The translations under genes were made by a program, and so were the position numbers. The notes beneath the pieces are model-generated. The model was not told the DNA's origin and ran no database searches. It worked only from the letters and a program-made list of their open reading frames with translations. Below, in pieces: positions 35,671-43,804 of a DNA stretch of 64,000 nt. Origin of the DNA: Pseudomonas sp. 14P_8.1_Bac3. GTDB lineage: Bacteria; Pseudomonadota; Gammaproteobacteria; Pseudomonadales; Pseudomonadaceae. The stretch spans positions 1 to 64,000 of the forward strand of contig NZ_JANLOD010000021.1 of NCBI RefSeq assembly GCF_025466085.1, read 5' to 3'. How positions within the stretch are numbered: position 1 is the stretch's first letter; every line of letters begins with the position of its first letter.

Positions 35671-35922
35671 ATGAAAAGAGCCGCCGTGCGTGCCGCCGTG
35701 CATCGCTTCATCAGCCGCCTGCTGGAAAGCCGGGAAGACTTCGACGACCGCACCAGCCTGGAAGAATTAGGCTTGGACAAGGAGGATATCGAAGAGCTGA
35801 TCTTTCATCTGGAGGATGAACTGGAGTTGACGGCGTTCACCGCCGAGGAGGACCGGATGCTCAAGGGCGCCAGGACGGCGAACGATTTGAGCCGGTTTTT
35901 GATGGAGATTGGGCGGCATTGA
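35671..35922 (+). CDS. Small acyl-carrier-protein-like protein lacking the DSL serine
   Basis: This 83-residue acidic protein has an ACP-like layout: helix 1 (RAAVHRFISRLLESREDFDDRTSLEELGLDKEDIEELIFHLEDELEL), then short helices to the end. In ACP proteins the phosphopantetheine serine sits in a DSL motif at the start of helix 2; here the aligned position reads LGLDKEDIEEL and lacks a serine. It therefore probably is not loaded with pantetheine. It lies 55 bases after the MBL-fold gene in the same direction. Function is unknown. Confidence 0.65.
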   Translation: MKRAAVRAAVHRFISRLLESREDFDDRTSLEELGLDKEDIEELIFHLEDELELTAFTAEEDRMLKGARTANDLSRFLMEIGRH

Positions 35923-35998
35923 CCGCCCGGTGTTCTACGCAGCCGCATGCAGTGTTCAGAAACTGCTACGGCTGCGCTCCCTCGACCTTAGACGCGAT

Positions 35999-36127
35999 TT
36001 AGCGGCGGCGCTGCTGGCGTCGACGCTGCTCGTCGTCAGTGCGAATAGGCACGGGTTGCAGAGGCGGTTCGATCAAACCGAGCGCAACACCCAGGTCGTG
36101 CAGCCAGTTTTGGATTTTCTCTTTCAT
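35999..36127 (-). CDS. PA1414-like 42-residue protein (possible SicX-type sRNA locus)
   Basis: The reading frame encodes MKEKIQNWLHDLGVALGLIEPPL followed by a basic QRRRQQRRR tail. An AAGGGGG sequence lies five bases before the ATG. The protein resembles the small PA1414 product; in P. aeruginosa that locus also makes the oxygen-controlled sRNA SicX. The neighbours (a LysR gene after it and the gbu cluster on the other side) fit the PA1413-PA1421 order. Whether the main product here is protein or RNA cannot be told. A TATTAT (36184-36189) is a possible -10 box. Confidence 0.7.
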   Translation of the reverse strand: MKEKIQNWLHDLGVALGLIEPPLQPVPIRTDDEQRRRQQRRR

Positions 36128-36241
36128 GGTGCCCCCTTCAGGGTAGTGCTGAGCGGCTGAAATTCTGAAGCCCCTTCGCACTGATAATAGTCCGAAGTCC
36201 TACGCAATGCTCGGCAAAATCCGCAATGATCTGTTACTGAA

Positions 36242-36255
36242 TTGATCCAAATACC
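36242..36255 (-). promoter_or_regulatory. Partial ANR/FNR-like half-site upstream of the tiny gene
   Basis: TTGATCCAAATACC matches TTGAT-N4-ATCAA in the first half but only AT in the second. It lies about 115 bases upstream of the PA1414-like start, where an anaerobic activator site would be expected if the regulation known in P. aeruginosa is conserved. The match is weak. Confidence 0.3.
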
Positions 36256-36266
36256 TGACCATTAGT

Positions 36267-37172
36267 TCAGGCCATCGCCTGCGCCGGCAACACGGCCGAC
36301 GGAAAGACCGCTTGTTGCTGCTCGATCCACGCATTCAGGTTGGCCCCGACCATGCCCTTGCGCCACATCAGCCAGGTCGTTGCACTGGCAAACGGCTCGG
36401 CCAGCGGGTGCACCGCGACGCTTTCGCGACCCGGCAGGCTGGCGAGCATCGACTCTGACATCAGCGCCACCCCGGAACCGGCGATCACGCACGCGAGCAT
36501 TCCCGGATAGGACTCGATCTCCATTGCCCGGCCCATGGCCGCGCGATCATGGGCAAACCAGGCTTCCAGGCGCATCCGATAAGAACAGCCTTGGCGAAAG
36601 GTGAATACCGATCGTCCTTCCACATCCAGCGCGCTACGCACCGGCGGGTGATCGGCTTCGCTGATCAGCACCAGCCGTTCGTCGCACAACGGCACGCCGT
36701 CGAGGCCGGCCAGCTCCAGCGGGCCGTCCACCAGCGCCGCATCGAGACGACCGGTGAGCAGGCCTTCCAGCAACTCACCGCTGGGCCCGGACTGCACTTG
36801 CAGGTTCACCGCCGGGTAGGTGCGGTGATATCGCGCCAACAGCCCTGGCAGGTGAATGGCGGCGGTGCTGTACATCGTCCCCAGCACGAAGTCACCGGCC
36901 GGTTGCCCGCCCTGCACCGCCGCTTGTGCTTCGTCGTGCAGGTTGAACAGCCTGGCGGTGTAATCCAGCAAGACTTTTCCCGCAGGTGATAACTGCAAAC
37001 GCTGACGTTCGCGTACGAAAAGCTCTACACCGAGCTGCTCTTCGAGTTGTTTGAGGCGGGTCGACAGGTTCGACGGCACCCGGTGCAAACGTTCGGCTGC
37101 ACGAGTAATCGAGCCCTCTTCCGCCACTGCCTGGAAGATCCGCAATTGGCTGAATTCCACGACCCTCTCCAA
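36267..37172 (-). CDS. LysR-family transcriptional regulator
   Basis: This 301-residue regulator has an N-terminal helix-turn-helix (FSQLRIFQAVAEEGSITRAAERLHRVPSNLSTRLKQLEEQLG, residues 7-48) and a LysR effector domain to about 290. It is divergent from the MFS transporter at 37264, with a 91-base shared gap, and probably regulates it. The gene stands in the same place relative to the PA1414-like gene as PA1413 in P. aeruginosa. The ligand is unknown. Confidence 0.85.
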   Translation of the reverse strand: MERVVEFSQLRIFQAVAEEGSITRAAERLHRVPSNLSTRLKQLEEQLGVELFVRERQRLQLSPAGKVLLDYTARLFNLHDEAQAAVQGGQPAGDFVLGTMYSTAAIHLPGLLARYHRTYPAVNLQVQSGPSGELLEGLLTGRLDAALVDGPLELAGLDGVPLCDERLVLISEADHPPVRSALDVEGRSVFTFRQGCSYRMRLEAWFAHDRAAMGRAMEIESYPGMLACVIAGSGVALMSESMLASLPGRESVAVHPLAEPFASATTWLMWRKGMVGANLNAWIEQQQAVFPSAVLPAQAMA

Positions 37173-37263
37173 ATCAGAACAAGTTACTCACTATTATTCA
37201 TTTTTAAAGAAAGTCAATCAGTCCTAGCCTGACGGTCATCGATCCTTTATTGGAATCCAGACT

Positions 37264-38445
37264 ATGTCGCCGCTGATTCGCTTACTCGCCAGCTTCATCG
37301 CACTCATGATGGCCATGGGCATCGGGCGGTTCGCCCTCACGCCGCAAATGCCGCACCTGCTCAGTGAAGGTCAGATCGACCTGACCGCCGCCGGTCTGAT
37401 TGCCGCCGCCAACTACCTCGGCTACTTCGTCGGCGCGGTGGACGCGATGTTCTCCCGCCGCCCTGCCCAGGTTCGGCGCCGGTTGCTGGGCGGGCTGTGG
37501 CTGTGCGTGCTGCTGACCCTCGCGTCGTGCTGGGCCAACGGTTTCTGGTCGCATCTGCTGCTGCGCTTCGGCACCGGGGTCGCCAGTGCCTGGGTGCTGG
37601 TGATGATCACCGCGCTAAGCCAGCCAATGGCCGCAGCCGCCGGGCGACCGCGATTGGGTGCGCTGGTGTTCGCCGGGCCGGGTTTGGGGATTTTTCTGAC
37701 GGGCCTGTTGGCCTTGGGTTCGAACCTGCTGGGTCAGACCTCCGCCACGTTGTGGCTGATTTACGCCGCCGTTGCGCTCGTCATGCTGCTGGGGATCTTG
37801 CCGTTCCTACCGCAAGCGAACGCAACCGTGGCCGCGGCTCCCGTCACTGCCAGCGGCGGCCATCGAGGAATCGGTCGTTTGGGTTTGATCTACGGATTGT
37901 ACGGTCTGGGCTACATCATCCCGGCCACGTTTCTCTCGCAGATGGCCAACGCGCAGTTCCATGGTCAATGGCAGGCCGATCTGTTCTGGCCGTGCTTTGG
38001 CCTGGCGTCCGCCCTCGGCGTGGTGCTGGTGAGTCTGCGTCGACACAATCCGAACGCCACCCGGCATTGGCTGATGGCGACGTTGTGGCTGCAAGCGGCC
38101 GGCGTATTTGCCTGCCTGCTGGGCAGCGCTTCAGGCCTGGCGCTGGGGGTGATGCTGTGTGGCACGCCATTTCTGGCCTGCATGCAGCTGGTGATGCAGC
38201 GCTCCCGCGAACTGGCGCCCCACGCCACCCAGCGCAACGCCGGGCTGCTGACGGCGTGCTTCGCTGTGGGCCAGCTCGCCGGGCCATTGCTGGCGGCGTC
38301 GAGCAGCCATTTCAGCGGCGGTTTGCAGCCGGCGCTGATCGTCGCGGGCAGCGGTTTGCTCGTCGCGGGCGGTTTGTTGTTCGCGCCGCTCAGGACTGGC
38401 CAAGGGCTCTGCGCAGACGACGGCGCACCCACTGCTCAGCGCTGA
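37264..38445 (+). CDS. YbfB/YjiJ-family MFS transporter
   Basis: This 393-residue protein has twelve hydrophobic segments and the family start LIRLLASFIALMMAMGIGRFALTPQMPHL, with ANYLGYFVGAVDAM next. It is an MFS transporter of the YbfB/YjiJ type (exporter or importer, substrate unknown). It is divergent from a LysR gene. The last 56 bases overlap the end of the convergent EamA gene. Confidence 0.85.
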   Translation: MSPLIRLLASFIALMMAMGIGRFALTPQMPHLLSEGQIDLTAAGLIAAANYLGYFVGAVDAMFSRRPAQVRRRLLGGLWLCVLLTLASCWANGFWSHLLLRFGTGVASAWVLVMITALSQPMAAAAGRPRLGALVFAGPGLGIFLTGLLALGSNLLGQTSATLWLIYAAVALVMLLGILPFLPQANATVAAAPVTASGGHRGIGRLGLIYGLYGLGYIIPATFLSQMANAQFHGQWQADLFWPCFGLASALGVVLVSLRRHNPNATRHWLMATLWLQAAGVFACLLGSASGLALGVMLCGTPFLACMQLVMQRSRELAPHATQRNAGLLTACFAVGQLAGPLLAASSSHFSGGLQPALIVAGSGLLVAGGLLFAPLRTGQGLCADDGAPTAQR

Positions 38446-39322
38446 CAAACGTGATGCCGAGCAACACCAGCACAGCACCGATGACGAAGTTAAGGGTCAG
38501 CGCCTCACCCAGCAACACCACGCCAAACGTGACGCCGAATAACGGCGTCATGAACGAAAACACCGCGAGGTTCGCCGCCAGATAGCGCCGCAGCAGCCAG
38601 AACCAGGTCAGGTAACTGAAGAACGACACCACCAGCCCCTGAAACAGCACGCTGGCCACCGCCACGGTGGTCAGGCTGACATGGGTCACCTGGCCGCTGA
38701 GAATCGCGATCAGCAACAGGCCGACGAAGCCGACGATCAGTTGGTAGAACAAGGTCAGCGTCACCGGCGCTTCCGACAGGCGCGACGCGCGCACCACCAC
38801 GGTGGTCGCGCCCCACGCGGCGCCAGCCAGCACGCCCAGCGCATCGCCAATCAACATGCGGTGATCGAGGTTGTCCCACGACACGCCACCGGCAAACGCA
38901 ATGGCGATCCCGATAAACGCGAGAAGGATACCCAGCCACTGAACGGGCCTTAAACGCTCACTCGGCAACAGCCAGTGCACGCCCAGCGCGGTGAAGATCG
39001 GCGCGGTGTAGAGAAACACCGACATGTGCGCGGCGGTGGTCAGCTGCAGTCCTTCGGAAATGAAGAAAAACTCCAGCCCAAACAACGTGCCAGCCAGTAG
39101 TCCACCGCGCCAGGTGTTGCCCACCTGATCCCAACCGCCCTTGCAGCAAATCAGTATTCCTACGAGTAACGCAGAAATCCCTGATCGTCCTGCGGCCTGC
39201 ATGACCGGCGCAATGTCAGGCGCCGCCCACTTGATCATCACTTGCTGTATGCCCCAGATCAGGCACAGCCCCATCATGACTTGCAGGGCAAATCCATCGG
39301 CGCTACGCCGGGTGGCGCTCAA
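38390..39322 (-). CDS. EamA/DMT-family transporter (TTG start)
   Basis: This 310-residue protein has ten membrane segments in two EamA repeats (GLCLIWGIQQVMIKWAAPDIAPVMQAAGR; LGWLP-type central loop). The open frame starts at 39460, but the usual family start MSATRRSADGFALQVM corresponds to a TTG at 39322, with GAGG seven bases upstream. I chose that start. The gene overlaps the end of the MFS gene by 56 bases on the opposite strand. The substrate is unknown. Confidence 0.8.
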   Translation of the reverse strand: MSATRRSADGFALQVMMGLCLIWGIQQVMIKWAAPDIAPVMQAAGRSGISALLVGILICCKGGWDQVGNTWRGGLLAGTLFGLEFFFISEGLQLTTAAHMSVFLYTAPIFTALGVHWLLPSERLRPVQWLGILLAFIGIAIAFAGGVSWDNLDHRMLIGDALGVLAGAAWGATTVVVRASRLSEAPVTLTLFYQLIVGFVGLLLIAILSGQVTHVSLTTVAVASVLFQGLVVSFFSYLTWFWLLRRYLAANLAVFSFMTPLFGVTFGVVLLGEALTLNFVIGAVLVLLGITFVSAEQWVRRRLRRALGQS

Positions 39323-39375
39323 CGGAACACCTCGAACGAACAGAACATGGCAGTGACTCGACAGTAAACAGCAAA

Positions 39376-39396
39376 GCCCCGACGCGAGGCCGGGGC
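39376..39396 (-). terminator. Possible terminator between the DUF2177 and EamA genes
   Basis: GCCCCG and CGGGGC form a 6-base-pair GC stem with a 9-base loop, followed on the minus strand by TTTGCTGTTT. The T-tract is broken, so the call is weak. It would end the DUF2177 transcript. Confidence 0.4.
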
Positions 39397-39516
39397 GAAA
39401 AATTATGTGAAAGATTATTAACCAGATGGACAGAAAATGCCGCCTGAAGGGGACCTGCAAATTCCCGTTTGCGTCATCCGGCCGCAGCTAGCGCGCCCGA
39501 CTCAACGCGATCGACA

Positions 39517-39906
39517 TCAGGCCTTGCGTCCGGCCCAGTACCCTGCGCTGCACGCAATGCAGGTCGCCACCGCCCCCCACGCCATGTCCATCAGTGCCAA
39601 CGGCGCCGACCACCCGCGTAGCGTCGCCCAGTTGCTCAGGTCGTAGGTGCCGTAAGCCACCAGGCCCAACAAAGCACCGAGGCGCGCCGCGCGCTGCCAG
39701 GTCGCCGCCGGCAATACCGCGAATACCACGCAACCGAGTCCATAAAGGAGGTAGAACGCCACTGCAGGGGCCAGCAGCGGCTGATCAAGCATCAGCGAGC
39801 CCAGCAGCGCGCGATAGGTCGGGGCCATCAGAACGCCGAGCCACAGACCGTCAAGCAGGAGAAACGCCAGCAAGGCGCCAGCGTACGCAAACAGAGCCTT
39901 CGTCAT
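39517..39906 (-). CDS. DUF2177-family membrane protein
   Basis: This 129-residue protein has four membrane segments and the DUF2177 pattern: FLLLDGLWLGVLMAPTYRALLG near the start and YGTYDLSNWATLRGW in the middle. Family function is unknown. The ATG at 39906 is preferred to the longer open frame from 39927. The next gene (CvfB-like) starts on the same strand and ends only 46 bases upstream. Confidence 0.85.
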   Translation of the reverse strand: MTKALFAYAGALLAFLLLDGLWLGVLMAPTYRALLGSLMLDQPLLAPAVAFYLLYGLGCVVFAVLPAATWQRAARLGALLGLVAYGTYDLSNWATLRGWSAPLALMDMAWGAVATCIACSAGYWAGRKA

Positions 39907-39952
39907 CGCAGTCCAACCCCATGTCATCGACCTACATGGGGCCGGCGCGGCA

Positions 39953-40789
39953 TCAGCTTAGTTCAATGCGATCGGCATGAATGACGATCTGGCCATTCTT
40001 GTACAACGCGCCGATGGCTTTCTTGAAGTTGCCCTTGCTGACACCGAACAGGCTGGTAATCACCGTTGGATCGCTCTTGTCGCTCACCGGCAAGGTGCCG
40101 TTGTTTTCGCGCAACTTGGCGAGGATCTTCGAGTTGAGGCTGGTGGCGGCTGCTTCGCCGACCGGTTGCAGGCTCAGGCTGATCTTGCCGTCGGCACGGA
40201 CCTCTTTGATAAAGCCCTTCTCTTCCTTGCCGGCGCGCATGAACTTGAAGATTTCGTTCTTGTGGATCAACCCCCAGTGCTTGTTGTTGATGATGGCCTT
40301 GAAGCCCATGTCGGTGGCTTCGGCCACCAGCAGGTCAACTTCCTGGCCAGGGGTGTAATTGGCCGGGGTCTTGTCGAGGTAACGGTCCAGACGCGCCGTC
40401 GCGGTGATGCGGCGGGTGTGCTTGTCGAGGTAGACGTGCACCACGACGTATTCGCCAGCGCTCATCTGACGTTTCTCTTCGGAGTACGGCAGCAGCAGAT
40501 CCTTCGGCAAACCCCAATCCAGGAAAACCCCGATGCTGTTGACTTCAACGACTTTCAGACTGGCGAACTCACCGACTTGAACTTTCGGCTTTTCGGTAGT
40601 TGCGATGAGTTTGTCATCGCTGTCCAGATAAATAAAAACGTTGAGCCAGTCTTCATCTTCGCTGGGAATATCTTTGGGGATATAACGATTAGGCAGAAGG
40701 ATTTCGCCATCCGCCCCACCGTCCAGATATAAACCGAAGTTAGTGTGTTTAACCACTTGCAAACTGTTGTAGCGCCCGACTAAAGCCAT
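39953..40789 (-). CDS. CvfB-like S1 RNA-binding protein
   Basis: This 278-residue cytosolic protein has three S1-like barrels in the CvfB/YitL arrangement: GRYNSLQVVKHTNFGLYLDGGADGEILLP; VGEFASLKVVEVNSIGVFLDWGLPKDLLLP; and GQEVDLLVAEATDMGFKAIINNKHWGLIHKNEIF. A C-terminal winged-helix follows (FGVSKGNFKKAIGALYKNGQIVI). CvfB proteins bind RNA and modulate gene expression; in Staphylococcus CvfB affects virulence. The ATG at 40789 follows GAGGG with eight-base spacing and is chosen over 40804. Confidence 0.88.
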   Translation of the reverse strand: MALVGRYNSLQVVKHTNFGLYLDGGADGEILLPNRYIPKDIPSEDEDWLNVFIYLDSDDKLIATTEKPKVQVGEFASLKVVEVNSIGVFLDWGLPKDLLLPYSEEKRQMSAGEYVVVHVYLDKHTRRITATARLDRYLDKTPANYTPGQEVDLLVAEATDMGFKAIINNKHWGLIHKNEIFKFMRAGKEEKGFIKEVRADGKISLSLQPVGEAAATSLNSKILAKLRENNGTLPVSDKSDPTVITSLFGVSKGNFKKAIGALYKNGQIVIHADRIELS

Positions 40790-41147
40790 TTCCAATACCC
40801 TCATTGCGTGGGCGGCATTCTACCCGTTTTTGCGGACTGCGTTCGGCACCCGGCCAAGCGGCTGGAGAAATTCCTCTGAACCCCTTAATTTTCCTGGGTT
40901 TGCCGAACACACCAGGCCGCTCGTCAGGCCGACCTGACCAAATCTGTCCCGTCCAAGCACGTTGGAATGCATTTTCTTCAACCGATGTTCGTATTTAAAA
41001 CAGCAGCTTAGGGGAATATTACCAATAATAACTTGCGATAAATCGCGCATTTGCGATGTGTATTTCAAGGGGATTTTGCCGAGCAATTGTCAAGTATTTC
41101 CTGTACGATGCCTGGCCAAGTTAATTTTCTATAGGTTAATGGCCGCC
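40790..41147. other. 358-base gap without a recognised gene
   Basis: This stretch separates the divergent CvfB-like gene and the small gene at 41148. Its right half is clearly AT-richer (for example TTAATTTTCTATAGG near 41120-41134) and probably holds the promoter of the small gene. An open frame runs through from 40962 to the small gene but has no good start or known protein pattern, so I did not annotate it. I see nothing else. Confidence 0.5.
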
Positions 41148-41327
41148 ATGCGTGTAAAAGCATCCAACAGCAAAGCAAAGCCAGCTCCAGCCGTTGAAAC
41201 CAGCGAATCGATCAACAACCAGATTGCTGCGTTCCTCAAGTCCGGCGGTGAAATCCAGCAAATTGCCAAAGGCGTCAGCGGCCAGACGTTCGGCCCGTCC
41301 AAACAGATCACCCTGGGCAAAAAATAA
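41148..41327 (+). CDS. Small conserved hypothetical protein (59 residues)
   Basis: The product is a small basic protein: MRVKASNSKAKPAP, then VETSESINNQIAAFLKSGGEIQQIAKGVSG, ending GPSKQITLGKK. The central part looks like one or two helices and a short turn. I do not recognise a named domain. The start could also be the ATG at 41139 (AGG three bases before it), which adds three residues. It is not in an operon. Short proteins of this kind, with a lysine-rich start, are usually RNA- or protein-binding, but no function can be given. Confidence 0.65.
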   Translation: MRVKASNSKAKPAPAVETSESINNQIAAFLKSGGEIQQIAKGVSGQTFGPSKQITLGKK

Positions 41328-41531
41328 CACCCGCGTTACCTGGTCCCTAAGCGCTTTGAGCTTCGAAGCGCTTGGACTGGAACCCCTCCTGAAACACCCG
41401 CCAAACCATCAATATTTCAAAAATCGACGAACGGCCCTCGATGCCGAGCATTCGCCGGTATGCTTGCACACGTCTAGATCAAGCGTTTCAGCAGGTTTTT
41501 GTCCTGCGCCTCGCTGTTCATGGAGTGACGC

Positions 41532-42248
41532 ATGCTCAAGCCTTTATTCGTTGTACTCGCCAGCCTGCTGTGGTGTTCGCTCGCCAATGCGCAAATCTTC
41601 CAGCGCGAACTGGGGGACTTCGACCTCAAACTCGGCACCACCCCAAGCCGCAGCATGGCCCAGGGGCTGGTCAAACCTTCGACCACCGGGTCTTTCCATG
41701 GTGGCCTGGACCTGACCCACGACAGCGGCTTCTACTTCGGCCAATGGTCGCCCAGCATGGGATTGAGTCCGGGGAACAACCTCGAAGTCGATTCCTACGT
41801 GGGTTTTAAACAACCCTTCGACCAAACCCTCGGCTACGAAGTCGGGATGATCCATTACAGTTACCCGAAAGTGGACACCCTCGACACCCAGGAACTGTTC
41901 GGCGGCCTGACCCTGCTGGGCAGCCGTTTCGGCGCCGCATTCAGCAACGACCCGGACAAACAGAACAGCACCGTGTTCGCCGACCTTGGCGGTAACCAGC
42001 CGTTCGGCATCGGCATCAGCATGAAATACACGACCCACCAGCTCAACACACCAGTGTCGGTGGACGGTGGCTACGTAGGCAGTTTCACCGACTGGTCGCT
42101 GACCCTTTCCCGGCCGTTCATGGGCATAGACCTGAACCTGATCTACAGCGACTCGAGCCTTAGCGGCAGCGATTGCTCCGCCTATTCCGGACACAACAGC
42201 CAGTGCGACGGCCTGGTCACCCTCAAGGCCGAACGCGCCTTCTATTGA
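41532..42248 (+). CDS. TorF-family putative outer-membrane porin
   Basis: This 238-residue protein begins with a signal peptide (MLKPLFVVLASLLWCSLANA) and continues as a beta-barrel with alternating patterns: FHGGLDLTHDSGFYFGQWSPSMG, VDSYVGFKQPFDQTLGYEVGMIHYSYP, and SLTLSRPFMGIDLNLIYSDSS. The C-terminus ends LVTLKAERAFY, with a terminal aromatic as is usual in outer-membrane proteins. The pattern matches the TorF/Gcw_chp family. A lipoprotein gene follows 66 bases downstream. Confidence 0.85.
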   Translation: MLKPLFVVLASLLWCSLANAQIFQRELGDFDLKLGTTPSRSMAQGLVKPSTTGSFHGGLDLTHDSGFYFGQWSPSMGLSPGNNLEVDSYVGFKQPFDQTLGYEVGMIHYSYPKVDTLDTQELFGGLTLLGSRFGAAFSNDPDKQNSTVFADLGGNQPFGIGISMKYTTHQLNTPVSVDGGYVGSFTDWSLTLSRPFMGIDLNLIYSDSSLSGSDCSAYSGHNSQCDGLVTLKAERAFY

Positions 42249-42314
42249 TTGGCTGAACTGGCAGGCTCATCCTGCGTTCACATGAAAACCTACGCTTTTC
42301 GCAAGGACCCGCCC

Positions 42315-43184
42315 ATGTCGCGCTGGTTAAAGTGTGTCGCCGTCATCCTCACCCTCAGTCTCGCCCTCGGCGCTTGCAGTCGCATGGGCCTGGCCTATCG
42401 CAACCTCGACGTGATCATTCCGTGGACGCTCAGCGATTACCTGGACATGAACGGCGAACAGAAAGGCTGGTTCAACGAGCGCCTCAAGGAACACCTGAGC
42501 TGGCACTGCACGACGCAACTGCCGGGTTACCTCGACTGGCTGGACCGCCTGCAAACGATGGTGGAGACCAACCAGGTCACCGACGCCGCCCTGCAAACCC
42601 GCACCCAGGAAGCCAAGCAAGCGATTGCCCAGACCGCGCGGGAAATCACGCCATCGGCCATCGAATTGTTGCAGGGACTGGACGACAAGCAAGTGGCGGA
42701 GATGAACGACGCCTTCGCCAAAGACCAGCGCAAACGCCAGCAGGAATACCTGCAACCGCCGCTCGACCAGCAGATCAAGGAGCGCGGCGAGCGCATGCAG
42801 AAGCGCCTGAATGACTGGCTCGGCCCGCTCAGCCCGACCCAGCAACAACGGATTGTCGCCTGGTCCAACGCCTTGGGCGATCAGAACACGCAATGGATAG
42901 CCAACCGCGTGCATTGGCAGAAACAGTTCAGTGCGGCGGTTGCGCAGCGCCAGAGTCCGGAATTCCCACAGCGCATAGAGACGCTATTGGTGAATCGCGA
43001 GAGTTTATGGACGCCCGAGTACCGTAAGGCCTATGCCAACACCGAAGCACAGGCGCGAAGCCTGTTCGTGGATTTGATGGCCGAAAGCACGCCGACCCAA
43101 CGCGAGCGGTTGCTGAAGAAAATCGAAGGGGTGCGCAAGGACTTCAATGACTTGAAGTGTCTGAAAGCGGTGAAACAAAGCTAA
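42315..43184 (+). CDS. DUF6279-family lipoprotein
   Basis: This 289-residue predicted lipoprotein has the signal LKCVAVILTLSLALGACSRMG, with C21 as the lipid site. The rest is mostly helical, with many Gln, Arg and Lys residues. The start MSRWLKC at 42315 is internal to a longer frame and is chosen because it gives a proper lipoprotein signal. The family has no known role. It follows the TorF-like gene and may be co-transcribed with it. Confidence 0.8.
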   Translation: MSRWLKCVAVILTLSLALGACSRMGLAYRNLDVIIPWTLSDYLDMNGEQKGWFNERLKEHLSWHCTTQLPGYLDWLDRLQTMVETNQVTDAALQTRTQEAKQAIAQTAREITPSAIELLQGLDDKQVAEMNDAFAKDQRKRQQEYLQPPLDQQIKERGERMQKRLNDWLGPLSPTQQQRIVAWSNALGDQNTQWIANRVHWQKQFSAAVAQRQSPEFPQRIETLLVNRESLWTPEYRKAYANTEAQARSLFVDLMAESTPTQRERLLKKIEGVRKDFNDLKCLKAVKQS

Positions 43185-43197
43185 GGCATACGCAACA

Positions 43198-43223
43198 GTG
43201 TGGGAGCAGGCTTGCTCCCACAC
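43198..43223. repeat. Perfect short palindromic REP-like hairpin
   Basis: GTGTGGGAGCA and TGCTCCCACAC pair around a GGCT loop. It looks like two REP ends fused without a spacer. It lies 14 bases after the DUF6279 gene and 15 bases from the convergent gene, and may serve as a terminator-like hairpin for both, though no T-tract follows. Confidence 0.75.
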
Positions 43224-43238
43224 TGGTAACAGGGTTCG

Positions 43239-43628
43239 TCAGGCTATCTGCGCCTTGGACGCCACTTCATCGAACGTCACTTCATCCAGCGCATCTTCCT
43301 GCTCATCCAGCACTTGCCGTGGATGATCGTTACCCGGAATGCTGCTGTCGATCAGGCTCAACAAACTCGAACCTCGCAACGTCAGGATGTAGTTGGAACC
43401 GCTGCCACCCTGCTCTTCAGGTCGAGGCTCGATAAATCCGCGCTCCAGCAGTAACTTCTCGTACTCGCCCGCCACCGCTTTCAGATGGTCGAGGTTTTCA
43501 GTCTGCTCACCTTCCGTGGCTTTCTCCGCTGCGTACTGCTCGGCATAGGGCCGTGGCGTGAAGCTGGCAGCTCCGTTTTGCACTTCGTGCAGCAGGCGCT
43601 CGATCAAATCCCAGTTATAAGTCGTCAT
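43239..43628 (-). CDS. Winged-helix-like protein (DUF2513-type)
   Basis: This 129-residue protein has the start pattern YNWDLIERLLHEVQ and, after a helical region, an LLLERGFIEPRPEEQ...YILTLRGSSLLSLI segment with the wing-like fold of DUF2513/YjcQ proteins. The rest is acidic and helical. It is probably cytosolic and may bind DNA or another protein, but no experimental data are known to me. GGAGG lies eight bases before the ATG at 43628. It is convergent with the DUF6279 gene. Confidence 0.6.
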   Translation of the reverse strand: MTTYNWDLIERLLHEVQNGAASFTPRPYAEQYAAEKATEGEQTENLDHLKAVAGEYEKLLLERGFIEPRPEEQGGSGSNYILTLRGSSLLSLIDSSIPGNDHPRQVLDEQEDALDEVTFDEVASKAQIA

Positions 43629-43716
43629 CCTTTCAACCTCCAAAGCCCGTGAGTGTGATGGCCTTCATAAGTTGTGACCGGCAACGCACGCAGCCGTTCA
43701 GCGAAGAGAGGACATC

Positions 43717-43785
43717 ATGGATTGGGTAAAACATCACGATCGGTATGAAGACAAAGCGCCCTCGAGCTGCTGTCACGGCGAATAG
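43717..43785 (+). CDS. Possible 22-codon gene with strong ribosome-binding site
   Basis: ATG at 43717, seven bases after AGAGG, opens a frame of 22 residues (MDWVKHHDRYEDKAPSSC and CHGE) that ends in TAG at 43785, followed by a strong terminator at 43805. I do not recognise the peptide. Its layout (start, strong Shine-Dalgarno, stop, terminator) fits a small monocistronic gene, but chance cannot be excluded. It lies between two divergently placed genes. Confidence 0.4.
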   Translation: MDWVKHHDRYEDKAPSSCCHGE

Positions 43786-43804
43786 GCCACCTCGCGATGA
43801 AACG

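Noticed and set aside
41351..41375. Hairpin AAGCGCTT...GAAGCGCTT after the small 59-residue gene
   Set aside because: The stem is plausible, but no T-tract follows, so I did not call it a terminator.
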